DNA of 60,127 nt from Phenylobacterium sp. RIFCSPHIGHO2_01_FULL_69_31. GTDB lineage: Bacteria > Pseudomonadota > Alphaproteobacteria > Caulobacterales > Caulobacteraceae. Of this stretch, positions 16,504-24,597 are shown piece after piece. The stretch lies in the NCBI RefSeq assembly GCF_001824475.1, contig NZ_MHXN01000009.1, forward strand, positions 195,267 to 255,393, read 5' to 3'. The notes under the pieces were generated by a model. It saw only the letters and a list, made by a program, of their open reading frames with translations. It was not told the DNA's origin and did not search any database. The translations under genes and the position numbers were made by a program. Numbering within the stretch: position 1 is the stretch's first letter; each line of letters begins with the position of its first letter.

Positions 16504-17526
16504 ATGGACGGAAAGAGCCCAGGTCCAGGCCCGCGCAACCTGATCACCGACGTTCCCGGCCTAAGGGTTGGGCAGGCGCAGGACGTCGGCGTCCGCACCG
16601 GCGTGACCGTGATCCTGCCCGACGCGCGCGCCGTCTGCGCCGCCGACGTGCGTGGCGGGGCGCCCGGCACCCGCGAGACCGACGCCCTCGCGCCCGAGAA
16701 CCTCGTCGACGCCGTGGACGCGGTCGTGCTGTCCGGCGGCTCGGTCTATGGCCTGGCCGCCGCCGACGGCGTGGTGGCCTGGCTGGGCGCCCGGGGGCGG
16801 GGCTTCGGCCTCGTCGAGGGCATTCCCAAGTCGCCCGTCGTGCCGGGGGCGATCCTGTTCGACATGGCCAACGGCGGCGACAAGGGCTGGGGCGAGGAGC
16901 CGCCCTATCGCGAGCTCGGCCGGCGCGCCGTCGCCGCGGCGGGCCTCGACGTCGAGCTGGGCACGGCGGGCTGCGGCTACGGGGCCATGGCCGGGGGCCT
17001 CAAGGGCGGCGTGGGCTCGGCCTCGGCGGTGATGGCCGACGGCTACACGGTGGGCGCGATCGTCGGCGTCAACAGCTGGGGCTCGGTGATCGCCCCCGGC
17101 GGCCGCACCTTCTGGGCCGCGCCGTTCGAGCTGGAGGACGAGTTCGGCGGCCTGGGCTCCGCAGGCCTGCGCGCCGGACCCGACGAATGGGGCTCGGCCA
17201 AGCGCCCGGCGGAACAGCGCAACACCACCATCGCCTGCGTGGCCACCGACGCCGTCCTGACGCCCGCCCAGGCCAAGCGGGTCGCCGTCATGGCCCAGGA
17301 CGGCTTCGCCCGCGCCATCCGGCCCGTCCACGCCCCGTTCGACGGCGACGTGGTGTTCGCGATCTCCACGGGCGTGCGGCCGCTGGCCGAGCCGGCGCCC
17401 TACGCCCTGGCCCGCCTGGGGGCCCTGGCGGCCGACTGCCTGGCCCGCGCCGTGGCCCGGGGGGTATTTGAAGCCAAGCCGTGGCCGGGGGCGTATGTTC
17501 CCTGCTGGCGCGACCTGGCGGACTGA
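16504..17526 (+). CDS. P1 family peptidase (DmpA/ThnT-type autoproteolytic hydrolase)
   Basis: 340 residues of the Ntn-like DmpA fold that matures by self-cleavage. The likely cleavage point is Asn240/Thr241 in QRNTTIACVATDAVLTPAQA, making Thr241 the nucleophile. Other family blocks are ITDVPGLRVGQAQD, DAVVLSGGSVYGLAAADGV, GAILFDMANGGDKGWG, GTAGCGYGAMAGGLKGGVGSAS and GAIVGVNSWGSVIAPGG. Members are aminopeptidases or D-esterases with varied substrates. It has no signal peptide. It diverges from ggt across 51 bp, so the two may share regulation in peptide turnover. Confidence 0.9.
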   Translation: MDGKSPGPGPRNLITDVPGLRVGQAQDVGVRTGVTVILPDARAVCAADVRGGAPGTRETDALAPENLVDAVDAVVLSGGSVYGLAAADGVVAWLGARGRGFGLVEGIPKSPVVPGAILFDMANGGDKGWGEEPPYRELGRRAVAAAGLDVELGTAGCGYGAMAGGLKGGVGSASAVMADGYTVGAIVGVNSWGSVIAPGGRTFWAAPFELEDEFGGLGSAGLRAGPDEWGSAKRPAEQRNTTIACVATDAVLTPAQAKRVAVMAQDGFARAIRPVHAPFDGDVVFAISTGVRPLAEPAPYALARLGALAADCLARAVARGVFEAKPWPGAYVPCWRDLAD

Positions 17527-17634
17527 ACGGCGGCTTTCGTCGCAAATCCGCAGCGGGGTCCGCCAGAAAAGCGGATTTCACTTTCGCCGTTCGCGGACTA
17601 GCGTTCGGCCGGGTTTGTTCAGGGGAGATTTTCC

Positions 17635-18915
17635 ATGGGTCCGGGACCTAAGCTGGCGCTGCTCGCCGGCGCCGCCGCCATCGCCATCACCACCGTCGCC
17701 TCGACGGCGCTCGCCCAGCAGAAGGTCACCGGGCCGGTCGCCGTCTACTGGATGAGCGCCCAGACCCAGACCGGCTTCGGCATGCCCGCCATGGGCGGGG
17801 GCGGCGGCCGACCGGACACCGGGGCCATGATGCGCGCCATGATGGGCGGGGGCGGGGCCTCCAAGACGCTGCAGCTCCAGCTCGGCTCGGGCCAGACCAA
17901 CCCCGCGCCCGCCGCCGACCACCTGCCGCCCTCGGGTCTGCAGGCCGGCCCGGCCCTGCCGCTGCTGACGCCCAAGCCGGTGCAGACCGAGCGGCCCGAG
18001 CGCTACGACAACGTCCCGCAGGAGTACCAGAAGCCCAAGGGCAAGATGCTGATCTTCTGGGGCTGCGGCGAGCGCGCCCGCCCGGGCCAGCCCTATGTCA
18101 TCGACTTCGCCAAGATGGCCTCAGGCCAGCAGAACCCGGCCAACCTCTTCAAGGGCATCGACTACCGCCCGATGCAGCCGCCGTCGGTCCAGCGCAACCG
18201 CACCTACGGCGAGTGGCCGAACGAGAAGACCCGCGACATGGTCCCCTCCAACGGCTCGCTGGTGGGCGCCCACACGATCCGCGGCAACTACAGCCCCGAG
18301 ATCAACTTCACGCTCGAGGAAGACCAGGACTTCCTCGGCCCCATCAACCTGACCACCAACGCCAAGGCCCCGGGCGGCTGGGTGAACCTCGGCTGGAACC
18401 TGGTCGGCAACGCCCAGGCCTATTACGCCAGCGCCATGGGCGGCGACGGCGACACGGTGGTCATGTGGACCTCGTCCGAGACCCAGGCCGCCGGCTTCTC
18501 CAACCCCGACTTCCTCAGCCAGTCCGACATCAACCGCCTGGTGGCCAACAAGACCCTGATGGGCCCCACCCAGAAGACCTGCGCCGTGCCCAAGGAGGTG
18601 CTGGACGCCGCCCCCAGCGCCATCGCCCAGCTCGTGGCCTACGGCGGCGAGGCCAACTTCGTCTATCCGCCCCGCCCGCAGGATCCCAAGGTGACCTGGA
18701 ACCAGCAGTGGGCGGTCAAGGTCCGCTACCGCTCGGCCACCGGCGGCATCCTCGGCCAGGAGATGCCGAACATGAGCGGCGGCGGCCGCGGCGGCCGGGC
18801 CGGCATGCCCGGCGCCCCCGCCCCGCAGCAACAGCAGCAGCCGCCCAAGCCCCCCAGCGCTTCCGACATCCTGCGCCAGGGCATCCTCGGCGGCCTGCCG
18901 TTCCCCCGCCGCTAG
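17635..18915 (+). CDS. Large secreted protein of unknown function
   Basis: 426 residues with a signal peptide (LALLAGAAAIAITTVASTALAQ, cleavage after ALA near residue 27). A Gly/Met-rich patch follows (MPAMGGGGGRPDTGAMMRAM), then a long folded region with GKMLIFWGCGERARPGQPYVIDFAKM and WVNLGWNLVGNAQAYYASAMGG. The C-terminus is again low complexity (GGGRGGRAGMPG, a PQQQQQ run, PPKPP). It appears conserved in Caulobacterales as hypothetical. An export or envelope role is inferred only from the signal peptide. It is monocistronic, ending in the hairpin at 18944-18974. Confidence 0.75.
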   Translation: MGPGPKLALLAGAAAIAITTVASTALAQQKVTGPVAVYWMSAQTQTGFGMPAMGGGGGRPDTGAMMRAMMGGGGASKTLQLQLGSGQTNPAPAADHLPPSGLQAGPALPLLTPKPVQTERPERYDNVPQEYQKPKGKMLIFWGCGERARPGQPYVIDFAKMASGQQNPANLFKGIDYRPMQPPSVQRNRTYGEWPNEKTRDMVPSNGSLVGAHTIRGNYSPEINFTLEEDQDFLGPINLTTNAKAPGGWVNLGWNLVGNAQAYYASAMGGDGDTVVMWTSSETQAAGFSNPDFLSQSDINRLVANKTLMGPTQKTCAVPKEVLDAAPSAIAQLVAYGGEANFVYPPRPQDPKVTWNQQWAVKVRYRSATGGILGQEMPNMSGGGRGGRAGMPGAPAPQQQQQPPKPPSASDILRQGILGGLPFPRR

Positions 18916-18943
18916 GGCTGAGGACGCGGGCCTGGAAAAAATC

Positions 18944-18974
18944 GGCGGGACGGGGACTTGCGCTCCGTCCCGCC
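18944..18974 (+). terminator. Hairpin after the secreted protein gene
   Basis: Perfect 10-bp stem (GGCGGGACGG at 18944-18953 with CCGTCCCGCC at 18965-18974) and an 11-nt loop. No T-run follows, but an A-run precedes it. It lies 28 bp after the stop codon and 37 bp before the tRNA. Confidence 0.6.
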
Positions 18975-19011
18975 CCCGACTAGGTTCCGCGCCCTCGCCG
19001 AGAGGCAATGC

Positions 19012-19088
19012 GCGCCCGTAGCTCAGCTGGATAGAGCATCAGACTACGAATCTGAGGGTCGGACGTTCGAATCGTTCCGGGCGCGCCA
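19012..19088 (+). tRNA. tRNA-Arg (anticodon ACG)
   Basis: Complete 77-nt cloverleaf including an encoded CCA. The acceptor stem pairs GCGCCCG with CGGGCGC and is followed by discriminator G. The D arm holds AGCTCAGCTGGATAGAGC. The anticodon stem TCAGA/TCTGA holds loop CTACGAA with ACG at positions 34-36, and the T loop is TTCGAAT. A34 would be deaminated to inosine to read CGN codons. Its neighbour downstream is a terminase-like gene. tRNA genes often serve as integration sites, though no duplicated 3' end was found. Confidence 0.97.
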
Positions 19089-19130
19089 TTTCTTCCCTGC
19101 CGACCTCCCGGAGCCCGGGTGGTCCGGCGG

Positions 19131-19949
19131 TCAGAACACCCACTTCCCTTCCTTCAGGCTCGCGGGCGCCTCGTCCCCGTCCGCCGGGCCGTCCTCCGGA
19201 TGTTCGCGCCGCAGTTCGCCCGTGCGGCTGTCGCGCAGATAGGCGACCACCTTGCGCGTCCCGTCCGGCTGGGGCTCCACCTTGAAGTGGCGGACGGTCC
19301 AGACCACCGGCCCCGCCTGCTGGGCCGGCGAGGCGGCCTCCCGCTCCAGCGTCGTCTCCGCCTCCACCGGCCGGTGCCGCCCGAACCGCGCCGGCGCCAG
19401 CCCCGCCGCCGTCCAGCGCAGCTGCCTCAGCTTCACCTCGGTGGCATAGGCCGTCGCCGGCGTCACCGCCGAGGCGATCTCCCAGCCCAGGTCGCAGAAC
19501 TGCTCGGCCTGCACCCCGCGCGCCCGCGCCACCCGTTCGGCGAATTCGGGATACCGCGCCCGCCACAGCGCCACCGTCGACTGCGACGGCATCGCCGGGT
19601 CGCGGCAGATGGCGCTCATCGACTCGCCCAGCGACAGCCGCGCGAAGATCTCCATCGCCGTCGCCTCGCAATAGGACGAGCGCCGCCCGCCGCCCCGCTC
19701 ATGGTCCCACCCGCCCAGGGTCTGCGCCCGCGCCAGCGCCCGGCCGAACCGCCCGTGCGCCTTCGCCCAGGCGGTCACCGTTCCGCGGTTGGGCATGTCC
19801 GCCTCTGAACAGATCCGCTGGATCGTCTCCCCCGCCGCCACTCGCCGGCAGATCGCCCGCCCCAGCTCGGCCGAAAACCGCACCCCCGTCCGCCCATGCC
19901 GCCGCGACGGCGCCTCCGCGGCCGCGGCCGCCACCACCACCTCATCCAC
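19131..19949 (-). CDS. Terminase small subunit-like DNA-binding protein with duplicated HTH
   Basis: 272 residues. Two tandem helix-turn-helix units of the Sf6-type terminase small subunit kind are visible: residues about 25-80 (GRAICRRVAAGETIQRICSE, then ADMPNRGTVTAWAKAHGRF) and about 90-145 (EIFARLSLGESMSAICRDP, then AMPSQSTVALWRARYPEFAE). A C-terminal domain of about 100 residues follows (WTVRHFKVEPQPDGTRKV). No phage genes adjoin it, so it is a domesticated relic or a host regulator. A LexA box lies 98 bp upstream on the same strand, suggesting SOS induction. Confidence 0.75.
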   Translation of the reverse strand: MDEVVVAAAAAEAPSRRHGRTGVRFSAELGRAICRRVAAGETIQRICSEADMPNRGTVTAWAKAHGRFGRALARAQTLGGWDHERGGGRRSSYCEATAMEIFARLSLGESMSAICRDPAMPSQSTVALWRARYPEFAERVARARGVQAEQFCDLGWEIASAVTPATAYATEVKLRQLRWTAAGLAPARFGRHRPVEAETTLEREAASPAQQAGPVVWTVRHFKVEPQPDGTRKVVAYLRDSRTGELRREHPEDGPADGDEAPASLKEGKWVF

Positions 19950-20046
19950 GGGTCCACCCCTGATGTCCGGAAAACGAAAAGGGCCCCGCCACGCCGCCAG
20001 GCGCAGATCGAGACCCTGACCGAACCTTCTCAGAAACGCGCGCGAA

Positions 20047-20067
20047 TGTCAAGAACAAAAAGAGAAC
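20047..20067 (-). promoter_or_regulatory. LexA box with overlapping -35 (SOS promoter)
   Basis: On the minus strand it reads GTTCTCTTTTTGTTCTTGAC followed by A. That is GTTC-N7-GTTC directly before TTGACA, with GAAGGT 17 bp downstream as a possible -10. It faces the terminase-like gene starting at 19949. The same layout is used at 14505-14525. Confidence 0.8.
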
Positions 20068-20071
20068 GACA

Positions 20072-20102
20072 GCCGCGGCCGGAAAGGCGCTCCGGCCGCG
20101 GC
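20072..20102 (-). terminator. Hairpin terminator after the GST gene
   Basis: Perfect 12-bp stem (GCCGCGGCCGGA with TCCGGCCGCGGC) and a 7-nt loop, 5 bp beyond the stop of the minus-strand GST gene and just upstream of the SOS promoter at 20047-20067. No T-run. Confidence 0.65.
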
Positions 20103-20107
20103 CGCAA

Positions 20108-20728
20108 CTAGGCCGGGACCGCGGCCGGGACGTCCTGGTGGTAGGGGCAGAGGGGCCGGGCCTGCAGCCGTTCCACATAGGCGGTCAGATGCGGCAGGTC
20201 CTCGGCCATCCCCTGCCACACGCCCCAGCAGGCCGCATAGCCGGTGAAGATGTCGGTCAGCGAGAACCGGTCGTCCACCAGCCAGTCCCGGTCCTTCAGA
20301 TGAGCGTCCAGCACCGCCAGGCCCCGCTTCGCCGCCGCCTCGTTCTGGGGAAACACCGCCGGCAGCCGCTCGTCCTCCGGCAGGATGAACATGTTGCGGG
20401 CGGTATGCCAGAGGAACGCCTCGATCTCCGACAGCGTGAACGCCACCCACTGGTCGTGCAGCGCCCGCGCCCACGTGCCCGAGGGCGCCAGAAGCCCCGC
20501 CTCCGGATGGCTGTCGGCCAGCCAGTTGCAGATGGCGGCCGACTCGAACAGCGGCCGCCCCCCATCGCGCAGCGCCGGCAGCTTGCTCAGCGGATGGATC
20601 TGCGCCAGCTCCGGCATCTCGAACACCTCCCTCCCCGCGATGCTCTCGAACGGCACGCCCAGCTCCAGCAGCGTCCAGCGCGCACGGGCCGAACGGGTCG
20701 GCTGCAACTCATAAAGGGTGATCGACAT
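20108..20728 (-). CDS. Glutathione S-transferase family protein
   Basis: 206 residues. The N-terminal thioredoxin-like domain starts ITLYELQPTRSARARWTLLE and contains the cis-proline and glutathione-binding blocks HPLSKLPALRDGG and LFESAAICNWLAD. The helical C-terminal domain ends with WLVDDRFSLTDIFTGYAACW, which carries the N-capping box typical of GSTs. ATG 20728 is chosen because homology begins at MSITLYE; an upstream ATG (20758) adds 10 unconserved residues. The substrate class is undetermined. Confidence 0.92.
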   Translation of the reverse strand: MSITLYELQPTRSARARWTLLELGVPFESIAGREVFEMPELAQIHPLSKLPALRDGGRPLFESAAICNWLADSHPEAGLLAPSGTWARALHDQWVAFTLSEIEAFLWHTARNMFILPEDERLPAVFPQNEAAAKRGLAVLDAHLKDRDWLVDDRFSLTDIFTGYAACWGVWQGMAEDLPHLTAYVERLQARPLCPYHQDVPAAVPA

Positions 20729-20960
20729 CGGGGCGGTCCTCGAAACCGCGGCCCCCATCGGGCCGCAGGCAAAGGACGAACCGGCCGCGCCCCGGCCGAC
20801 ACTTTTGCGCGCCGTCGGTGTCAGACCGCGGCCACCTAAAACTTAGTCACCCGCACACCGCGCAGTTCACCCGCTTGCACTCATAGCTTGACCATGCAGA
20901 ATGGCTGCGGGGAAGGGCGTGAATCCAGCAGGATCGCGGCCGGTGTGTTCGGGGGAGTAC

Positions 20961-21365
20961 ATGAAGTTCCATCTAGTCGCGGCGGTCGTCGCCGCCGGCG
21001 CAAGCCTGTCCGCTTGCGCGACGATTACGCGCGGCCAGCACGAGGCCTGAGAGGTGCAAACCACGCCACCGGGCGCCAGCGTCAAGACCTCGTTGGGCGA
21101 CTCTTGCGCGTCTACGCCGTGTTCGATCCGCATGAAGCGCGAGGCGGAGTTCTCGGCCGAGATCACCAAGCCGGGCTATGAGCCGGTCAAGGTCTCGGTC
21201 ACGCATACGACCGCGGGCGCCGGCGGCGCCGGGATGGCCGGAAACTTGATCCTGGGCGGCGTGATCGGGGCTGTCATCGACGCGAACACCGGCGCCACTC
21301 AGCGCCTCACACCCAATCCTGTCATCGTGACGCTTGAACCTCGAAAAGGCGAGACCGCCCAATGA
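20961..21365 (+). pseudogene. Lipoprotein gene interrupted by an in-frame TGA
   Basis: Reading from ATG 20961 gives a lipoprotein signal (KFHLVAAVVAAGASLSACAT with Cys at about residue 19), then QHEA and a TGA at 21048-21050, after which the same frame continues without a break to 21365 (EVQTTPPGASVKTSLGDSCA, GYEPVKVSVTHTTAGAGGAG). The continuous frame would make a 134-residue PEGA-like lipoprotein with one stop where a Trp (TGG) would fit. A downstream GTG at 21054 could restart translation, but without the signal peptide. Either a real nonsense mutation or a sequencing error. The next gene overlaps its end by 4 nt. Confidence 0.7.
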
Positions 21366-21922
21366 ATATCCTGCGCCATTCCCATGCCGCCGCCGCCGTG
21401 GCCGCGATGCTCCTCCTCGCCGGGTGCGCGTCCGGCGGTCGCTCCACGCAGATGATCGCGCCCGTCGCTTCCGCCCAGGACCAGGTGCAGTCTGGACAGC
21501 CGGGGTTCCAGGCGGTCACGGTCGCCCCGAGCCAAGGTGGATCGGCGACCAATCCCCTCTGGATGTCGAACGTCTCCGCCGACCAGTTCGACGCTGCGCT
21601 GAAGGCGTCCCTGCAAGGCGCCGGCTTCCTCGCGCCCGACGGGTCTCCGGGCCAGGTCCGCGTCTCCGCCCGCCTGATCGAACTCGAGCGCCCGCTGGCC
21701 GGCCTGGATCTGACCGTCAAGTCCCGCGTGCATTACAGCGTGGTCGAGGTGGCCACCTCCAAGACCTTGATGGACGAGCCGATCGCGGCCAGCGGTACGG
21801 CCAAGATGAGCGAGGCGCTCATCGCGGTGGAACGGCTGAGGCTGGCGAACGAAGCCACGGTGCGCGCCAATATCCAGGCCTTCATCACCCGTCTGCGCGG
21901 CGTGCTCGCAGGGGCCGACTGA
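21362..21922 (+). CDS. Lipoprotein of unknown function
   Basis: 186 residues. The signal peptide AAAVAAMLLLAGCASGG has a lipobox LAGC, with Cys near residue 22 as the lipidation site. The mature part has a helix-strand pattern (SADQFDAALKASLQGAGFLA, then GQVRVSARLIELERPLAGLD) like small periplasmic TolB-N/UrcA-type domains, though no family is assured. It starts inside the preceding broken lipoprotein gene (ATGA overlap), so the two are an operon of envelope proteins. Confidence 0.75.
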   Translation: MNILRHSHAAAAVAAMLLLAGCASGGRSTQMIAPVASAQDQVQSGQPGFQAVTVAPSQGGSATNPLWMSNVSADQFDAALKASLQGAGFLAPDGSPGQVRVSARLIELERPLAGLDLTVKSRVHYSVVEVATSKTLMDEPIAASGTAKMSEALIAVERLRLANEATVRANIQAFITRLRGVLAGAD

Positions 21923-22844
21923 GCATTCGGCCGGGGCCGGGCGCGTCGGGCGCTTGAAAGGGCGGGCTAGCGCCCGATCTTTGCGTGCCCCCGTGCCGCG
22001 AGGGCGAATAAACTCGGCGGTCACTCCGCCTCCCGCCGTCCTGTCGCGAAGACGAGGGGGGGAGGCGACCGCGAGGCGGTGCAGGGGGCCTCAGGCACGC
22101 CCCACGGTGAGCGCGCCAAAGACGGCCCTCCCGGCGCGCGCTCACGCTCGCTACAACCTCTGCCATGAGCCTCCGCTAGATTCCCCCCGAGATGGGCCTC
22201 CGCTGGCTGCGTCAGCGGCCGCCAAGGCCGTCGCACCGATGAGCTTCCCAACCTTGATGGCCGAATGCGACCCGCCCGTCCCCTCGCCAAGTAAGTGGAA
22301 GCCCTCCCCGCCGCGAAGGCTCTGACCCACGAAGTGGGCCCCGCCTCCCCCTTAAGTCCCGTCGTCGCCGCCTTCCTCGGCTCCGAGTTCGAGGCTGCCC
22401 GCGCCCTGTTCGAAGCGGACAGGGCTCGAGCTTCCGATGCGTCGCCGATCATTCATGACGCACGGTCGCGCGTTGCGCGACTGAAGGTCGAAGCTGAGCG
22501 TGTTCATGCACGAGCGGTGATCGATGAAACGCGCGATGACACCGGCCGCACTGTGAGGCGATTTTACGGGACGGACCTATACGGTGTGCGGCTGATTTTG
22601 GAGTCGCGTGGCGCGGGCGTCGGGGGGCCTCGTCCGCCGCGCAACGCGGAGTATGGCCTGGGACGTGAACCACTGTTCCGCCGTACCCCATACGCGTGTC
22701 GCGGACTGTTAGCGGGATCGGTCAGGCGCTGACCCGGGGCGGCGTCCGACACCCCACTCCAAGGGGCTGCTGGGTCCAGCCGGCAGGAATTCGGTGTCGG
22801 AGGCGTCGAGCCCCGCCTTGCGAGCAAGGCGGGGCTCTGGCCGG
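21923..22844. other. About 0.9 kb without a supportable gene
   Basis: Several frames are open on both strands (the longest on plus is 22295-22732, 145 codons), but none shows a family motif, a ribosome-binding site or the strong third-position GC seen in real genes here. Stretches rich in GGGGGGAGG and in CCCACGAAGTGGGCCCC look like degraded extragenic repeat. The hairpin at 22808-22837 is the only clear structure. Confidence 0.5.
22808..22837 (-). terminator. Strong hairpin terminator
   Basis: Perfect 13-bp stem GAGCCCCGCCTTG / CAAGGCGGGGCTC around a 4-nt loop (CGAG), 7 bp beyond the stop of the minus-strand gene at 22845. No T-run, as is common in these GC-rich genomes. Confidence 0.7.
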
Positions 22845-23243
22845 CTAGCGGCGGCGGCCGTAGCCCTGACCGTATTCATTGTAGAGGGCGGCCCGCATGT
22901 CGGCGATCAGCGCCCGGTGGCGGTCGTCCAGCTCGAGCCGTTCGCGGCGAGTCAGGCCGCCTGCGCGGTAGCGGTTTTCGAGCCGGGCGAACTCATGCAC
23001 CTCGGCCCGCAGCCTGGCGGCTTCGCGAGGCCTGAGTTCGCCATTGCGCAGGCCGGACTCGATCCGGCGTTCCGCAGTCTCGACGCGCTCGCTGGTGCGC
23101 CAGCGGCGTTGCTCGTGACGGTCGTGGTCACGGTAGCCGGATTGTTCGTACCGATCGTGGTCGCGATACGGCTGTGCGGCGACGGGACCAGCGACCGCCG
23201 TGAGGGCGGCCGCGGCGGCCAGGGTGGCGATGATGGTCTTCAT
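22845..23243 (-). CDS. Secreted charged helical protein, unknown function
   Basis: 132 residues. The signal peptide (IIATLAAAAALTAVAGPVAAQ) is cleaved near residue 23. Next come RDHDRYEQ-type repeats rich in Asp, His and Arg, and a long charged helix (ERVETAERRIESGLRNGELR, then EAARLRAEVHEFARLENRYR). Similar small periplasmic proteins are common in Caulobacterales and sphingomonads. The His/Asp repeats could bind metal, but that is a guess. Followed by a strong hairpin. Confidence 0.75.
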   Translation of the reverse strand: MKTIIATLAAAAALTAVAGPVAAQPYRDHDRYEQSGYRDHDRHEQRRWRTSERVETAERRIESGLRNGELRPREAARLRAEVHEFARLENRYRAGGLTRRERLELDDRHRALIADMRAALYNEYGQGYGRRR

Positions 23244-23354
23244 CTGTTGTCTCCAGTTCTGATCGGCTGTGGCCGACCTTGTGACCGGATAAGACCATGC
23301 GCCGCCTGACAGCCCTCTGAGCCGCGCGGTCGGCTCCCGTTCATCGCAGCGAAA

Positions 23355-23381
23355 CGGCCGGACCGGCGGGCGGTCCGGCCG
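23355..23381 (-). terminator. Hairpin after the EF-hand gene
   Basis: 10-bp stem CGGCCGGACC / GGTCCGGCCG with a 7-nt loop, 8 bp beyond the stop of the minus-strand EF-hand gene. No T-run. Confidence 0.65.
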
Positions 23382-23388
23382 CGGGGCT

Positions 23389-24081
23389 TCAGGCGGTCAC
23401 GGTGGCCTGGGGCTGTCGGCCCTCGCCGCGGGCCGCCTGGAAGGCGTCGAGCGCAGCGGTCAGCTCGGCGGCGCCCAGCAGGCCGTCGCCGTCGGCGTCC
23501 AGACCGCCGAAGGCGCCGGCAAGGTCCGACCCCGCGTCGAGTTCCAACTGCGACTGGATTTCGGCCAGGCTGAGCGCGCCGTCGCTGTCGGCGTCGACCT
23601 CGTCGATCAGGCGCGAGGCGACGGCGGCGCTCGGCGGCGGACCGCGGCGTTCGGGCCGGTTGGCCTCCAGGCCGGCCGAGAGCTCCTCGGAACTGAGCTT
23701 GCCGTCGTCGTCGGTATCGAGGTTCGAGACCGCAGCCGATAGCTCCTCGGAGGCCTCGGCGCCCAGGGCGGTCTGGATCTCCTCCACGCCGAGCGCGCCG
23801 TCGGTGTCGCTGTCGGCATTCTCGATGAGCTGGGCGGCCAGGTCGCCCGCATCCGAGGATTCCTGGACCCCCAGCAGGCTGCCCAGGGTGTTGGCGGCGA
23901 ACTGTTGGGCGCCGCCGCCGGGGGGCGGGCCGGGCGGAGGTCCGGACGGGGGACCGCCCGCGCCTTTGGGGCCGGTGGGCTTTTCCGGCCCATCCGTCGC
24001 ACTCGTCTGCTGGAGGAGGGTGGCCAGGACGCGTTGCGCCTGGGACCCTCCGCTGGTCGCGGACGTCGTCGATATCTGCAC
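23389..24081 (-). CDS. EF-hand calcium-binding protein with four loops
   Basis: 230 residues. Four EF-hand loops are visible in two pairs: DSDTDGALGVEE, DTDDDGKLSSEE, DADSDGALSLAE and DADGDGLLGAAE, each with the D-x-D-x-D-G-x-L pattern and a terminal Glu. A Pro/Gly-rich linker (GGPPSGPPPGPPPGGG) separates them from the N-terminus. No signal peptide is apparent, so location is uncertain. GTG 24081 is preferred over ATG 24159, since GAGG precedes it and the upstream residues are unlike protein. Confidence 0.85.
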   Translation of the reverse strand: MQISTTSATSGGSQAQRVLATLLQQTSATDGPEKPTGPKGAGGPPSGPPPGPPPGGGAQQFAANTLGSLLGVQESSDAGDLAAQLIENADSDTDGALGVEEIQTALGAEASEELSAAVSNLDTDDDGKLSSEELSAGLEANRPERRGPPPSAAVASRLIDEVDADSDGALSLAEIQSQLELDAGSDLAGAFGGLDADGDGLLGAAELTAALDAFQAARGEGRQPQATVTA

Positions 24082-24181
24082 TGTCGTTGCCTCGCTGTGG
24101 TCACTGGGACGCCCTGGCGCGCGCCGTTCGACGCGGCCGGGACAGGCCTGGACCTGCAAGACGAGCAGCAGGCGGGCGGCG

Positions 24182-24226
24182 GTCCGATTGTTTCATGGCG
24201 CAATGTCCGAATGAAACGATCCGGAC
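24182..24226. repeat. Imperfect inverted repeat upstream of the EF-hand gene
   Basis: GTCCGATTGTTTCAT is followed 14 nt later by ATGAAACGATCCGGAC, an inverted repeat with one mismatch and one extra base. It lies 100-145 bp upstream of GTG 24081 and could be a regulator site or transcript structure. Confidence 0.5.
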
Positions 24227-24352
24227 ATGGAACAGGCTGCGGCGGCGCAGGATGCGCAAAAAGCAGCCTGGGCCGAAATAATCGTCGGCGCGACGATAGT
24301 CATCCGGGCTTCGGTCGTGGGCAGTTATTTCCCACGGCGCGTCGGCGATTTC

Positions 24353-24550
24353 CTACGAGGGCCTGACCTGGTCGCGGAACTTCTCTTCCTCGCGCTGGTA
24401 GGTGTCGGGATGGTCGTACTCGGCGCGGGTGGCGCGCTCGGTGATAGGGTCGTTGGCGCGGTTGCGCCGCTTGTACTGGGTCATTCCCCAGACCAGGGCG
24501 GCCAGAAGCACCAGTGCGCCGAGGCCCCAGAGGATTTCAGGTGTAAGCAT
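24353..24550 (-). CDS. Small single-pass membrane protein
   Basis: 65 residues: one transmembrane helix at about 5-23 (EILWGLGALVLLAALVWGM) followed by a charged cytosolic tail (QYKRRNRANDPITERATRAE). AAGGAGATC gives a good ribosome-binding site before ATG 24550. Family unrecognised. It stands downstream of the TetR gene on the same strand, 47 bp from its stop. Confidence 0.75.
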   Translation of the reverse strand: MLTPEILWGLGALVLLAALVWGMTQYKRRNRANDPITERATRAEYDHPDTYQREEEKFRDQVRPS

Positions 24551-24597
24551 GGCGATCTCCTTGCTGGATCAATCGCCTGAGGGGCCGGGGGTTCCGA

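Noticed and set aside
14368..17526. 1052-codon open frame on the plus strand
   Set aside because: It is antisense to ggt for most of its length and only its last 340 codons are the real P1 peptidase. The antisense part has no family motif, and long antisense frames are expected at this GC content.
19012..19949. Integrated phage island at tRNA-Arg
   Set aside because: Only one terminase-like gene follows, there is no integrase, and no second copy of the tRNA 3' end was found nearby.
21048..21050. TGA as a selenocysteine codon
   Set aside because: The site expects Trp by context and there is no redox motif or visible SECIS-like hairpin. Nonsense mutation or sequencing error is simpler.
22295..22732. 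145-codon plus-strand frame in the gene-poor stretch
   Set aside because: No ribosome-binding site, no motif, weak third-position GC, and overlap with repeat-like sequence.
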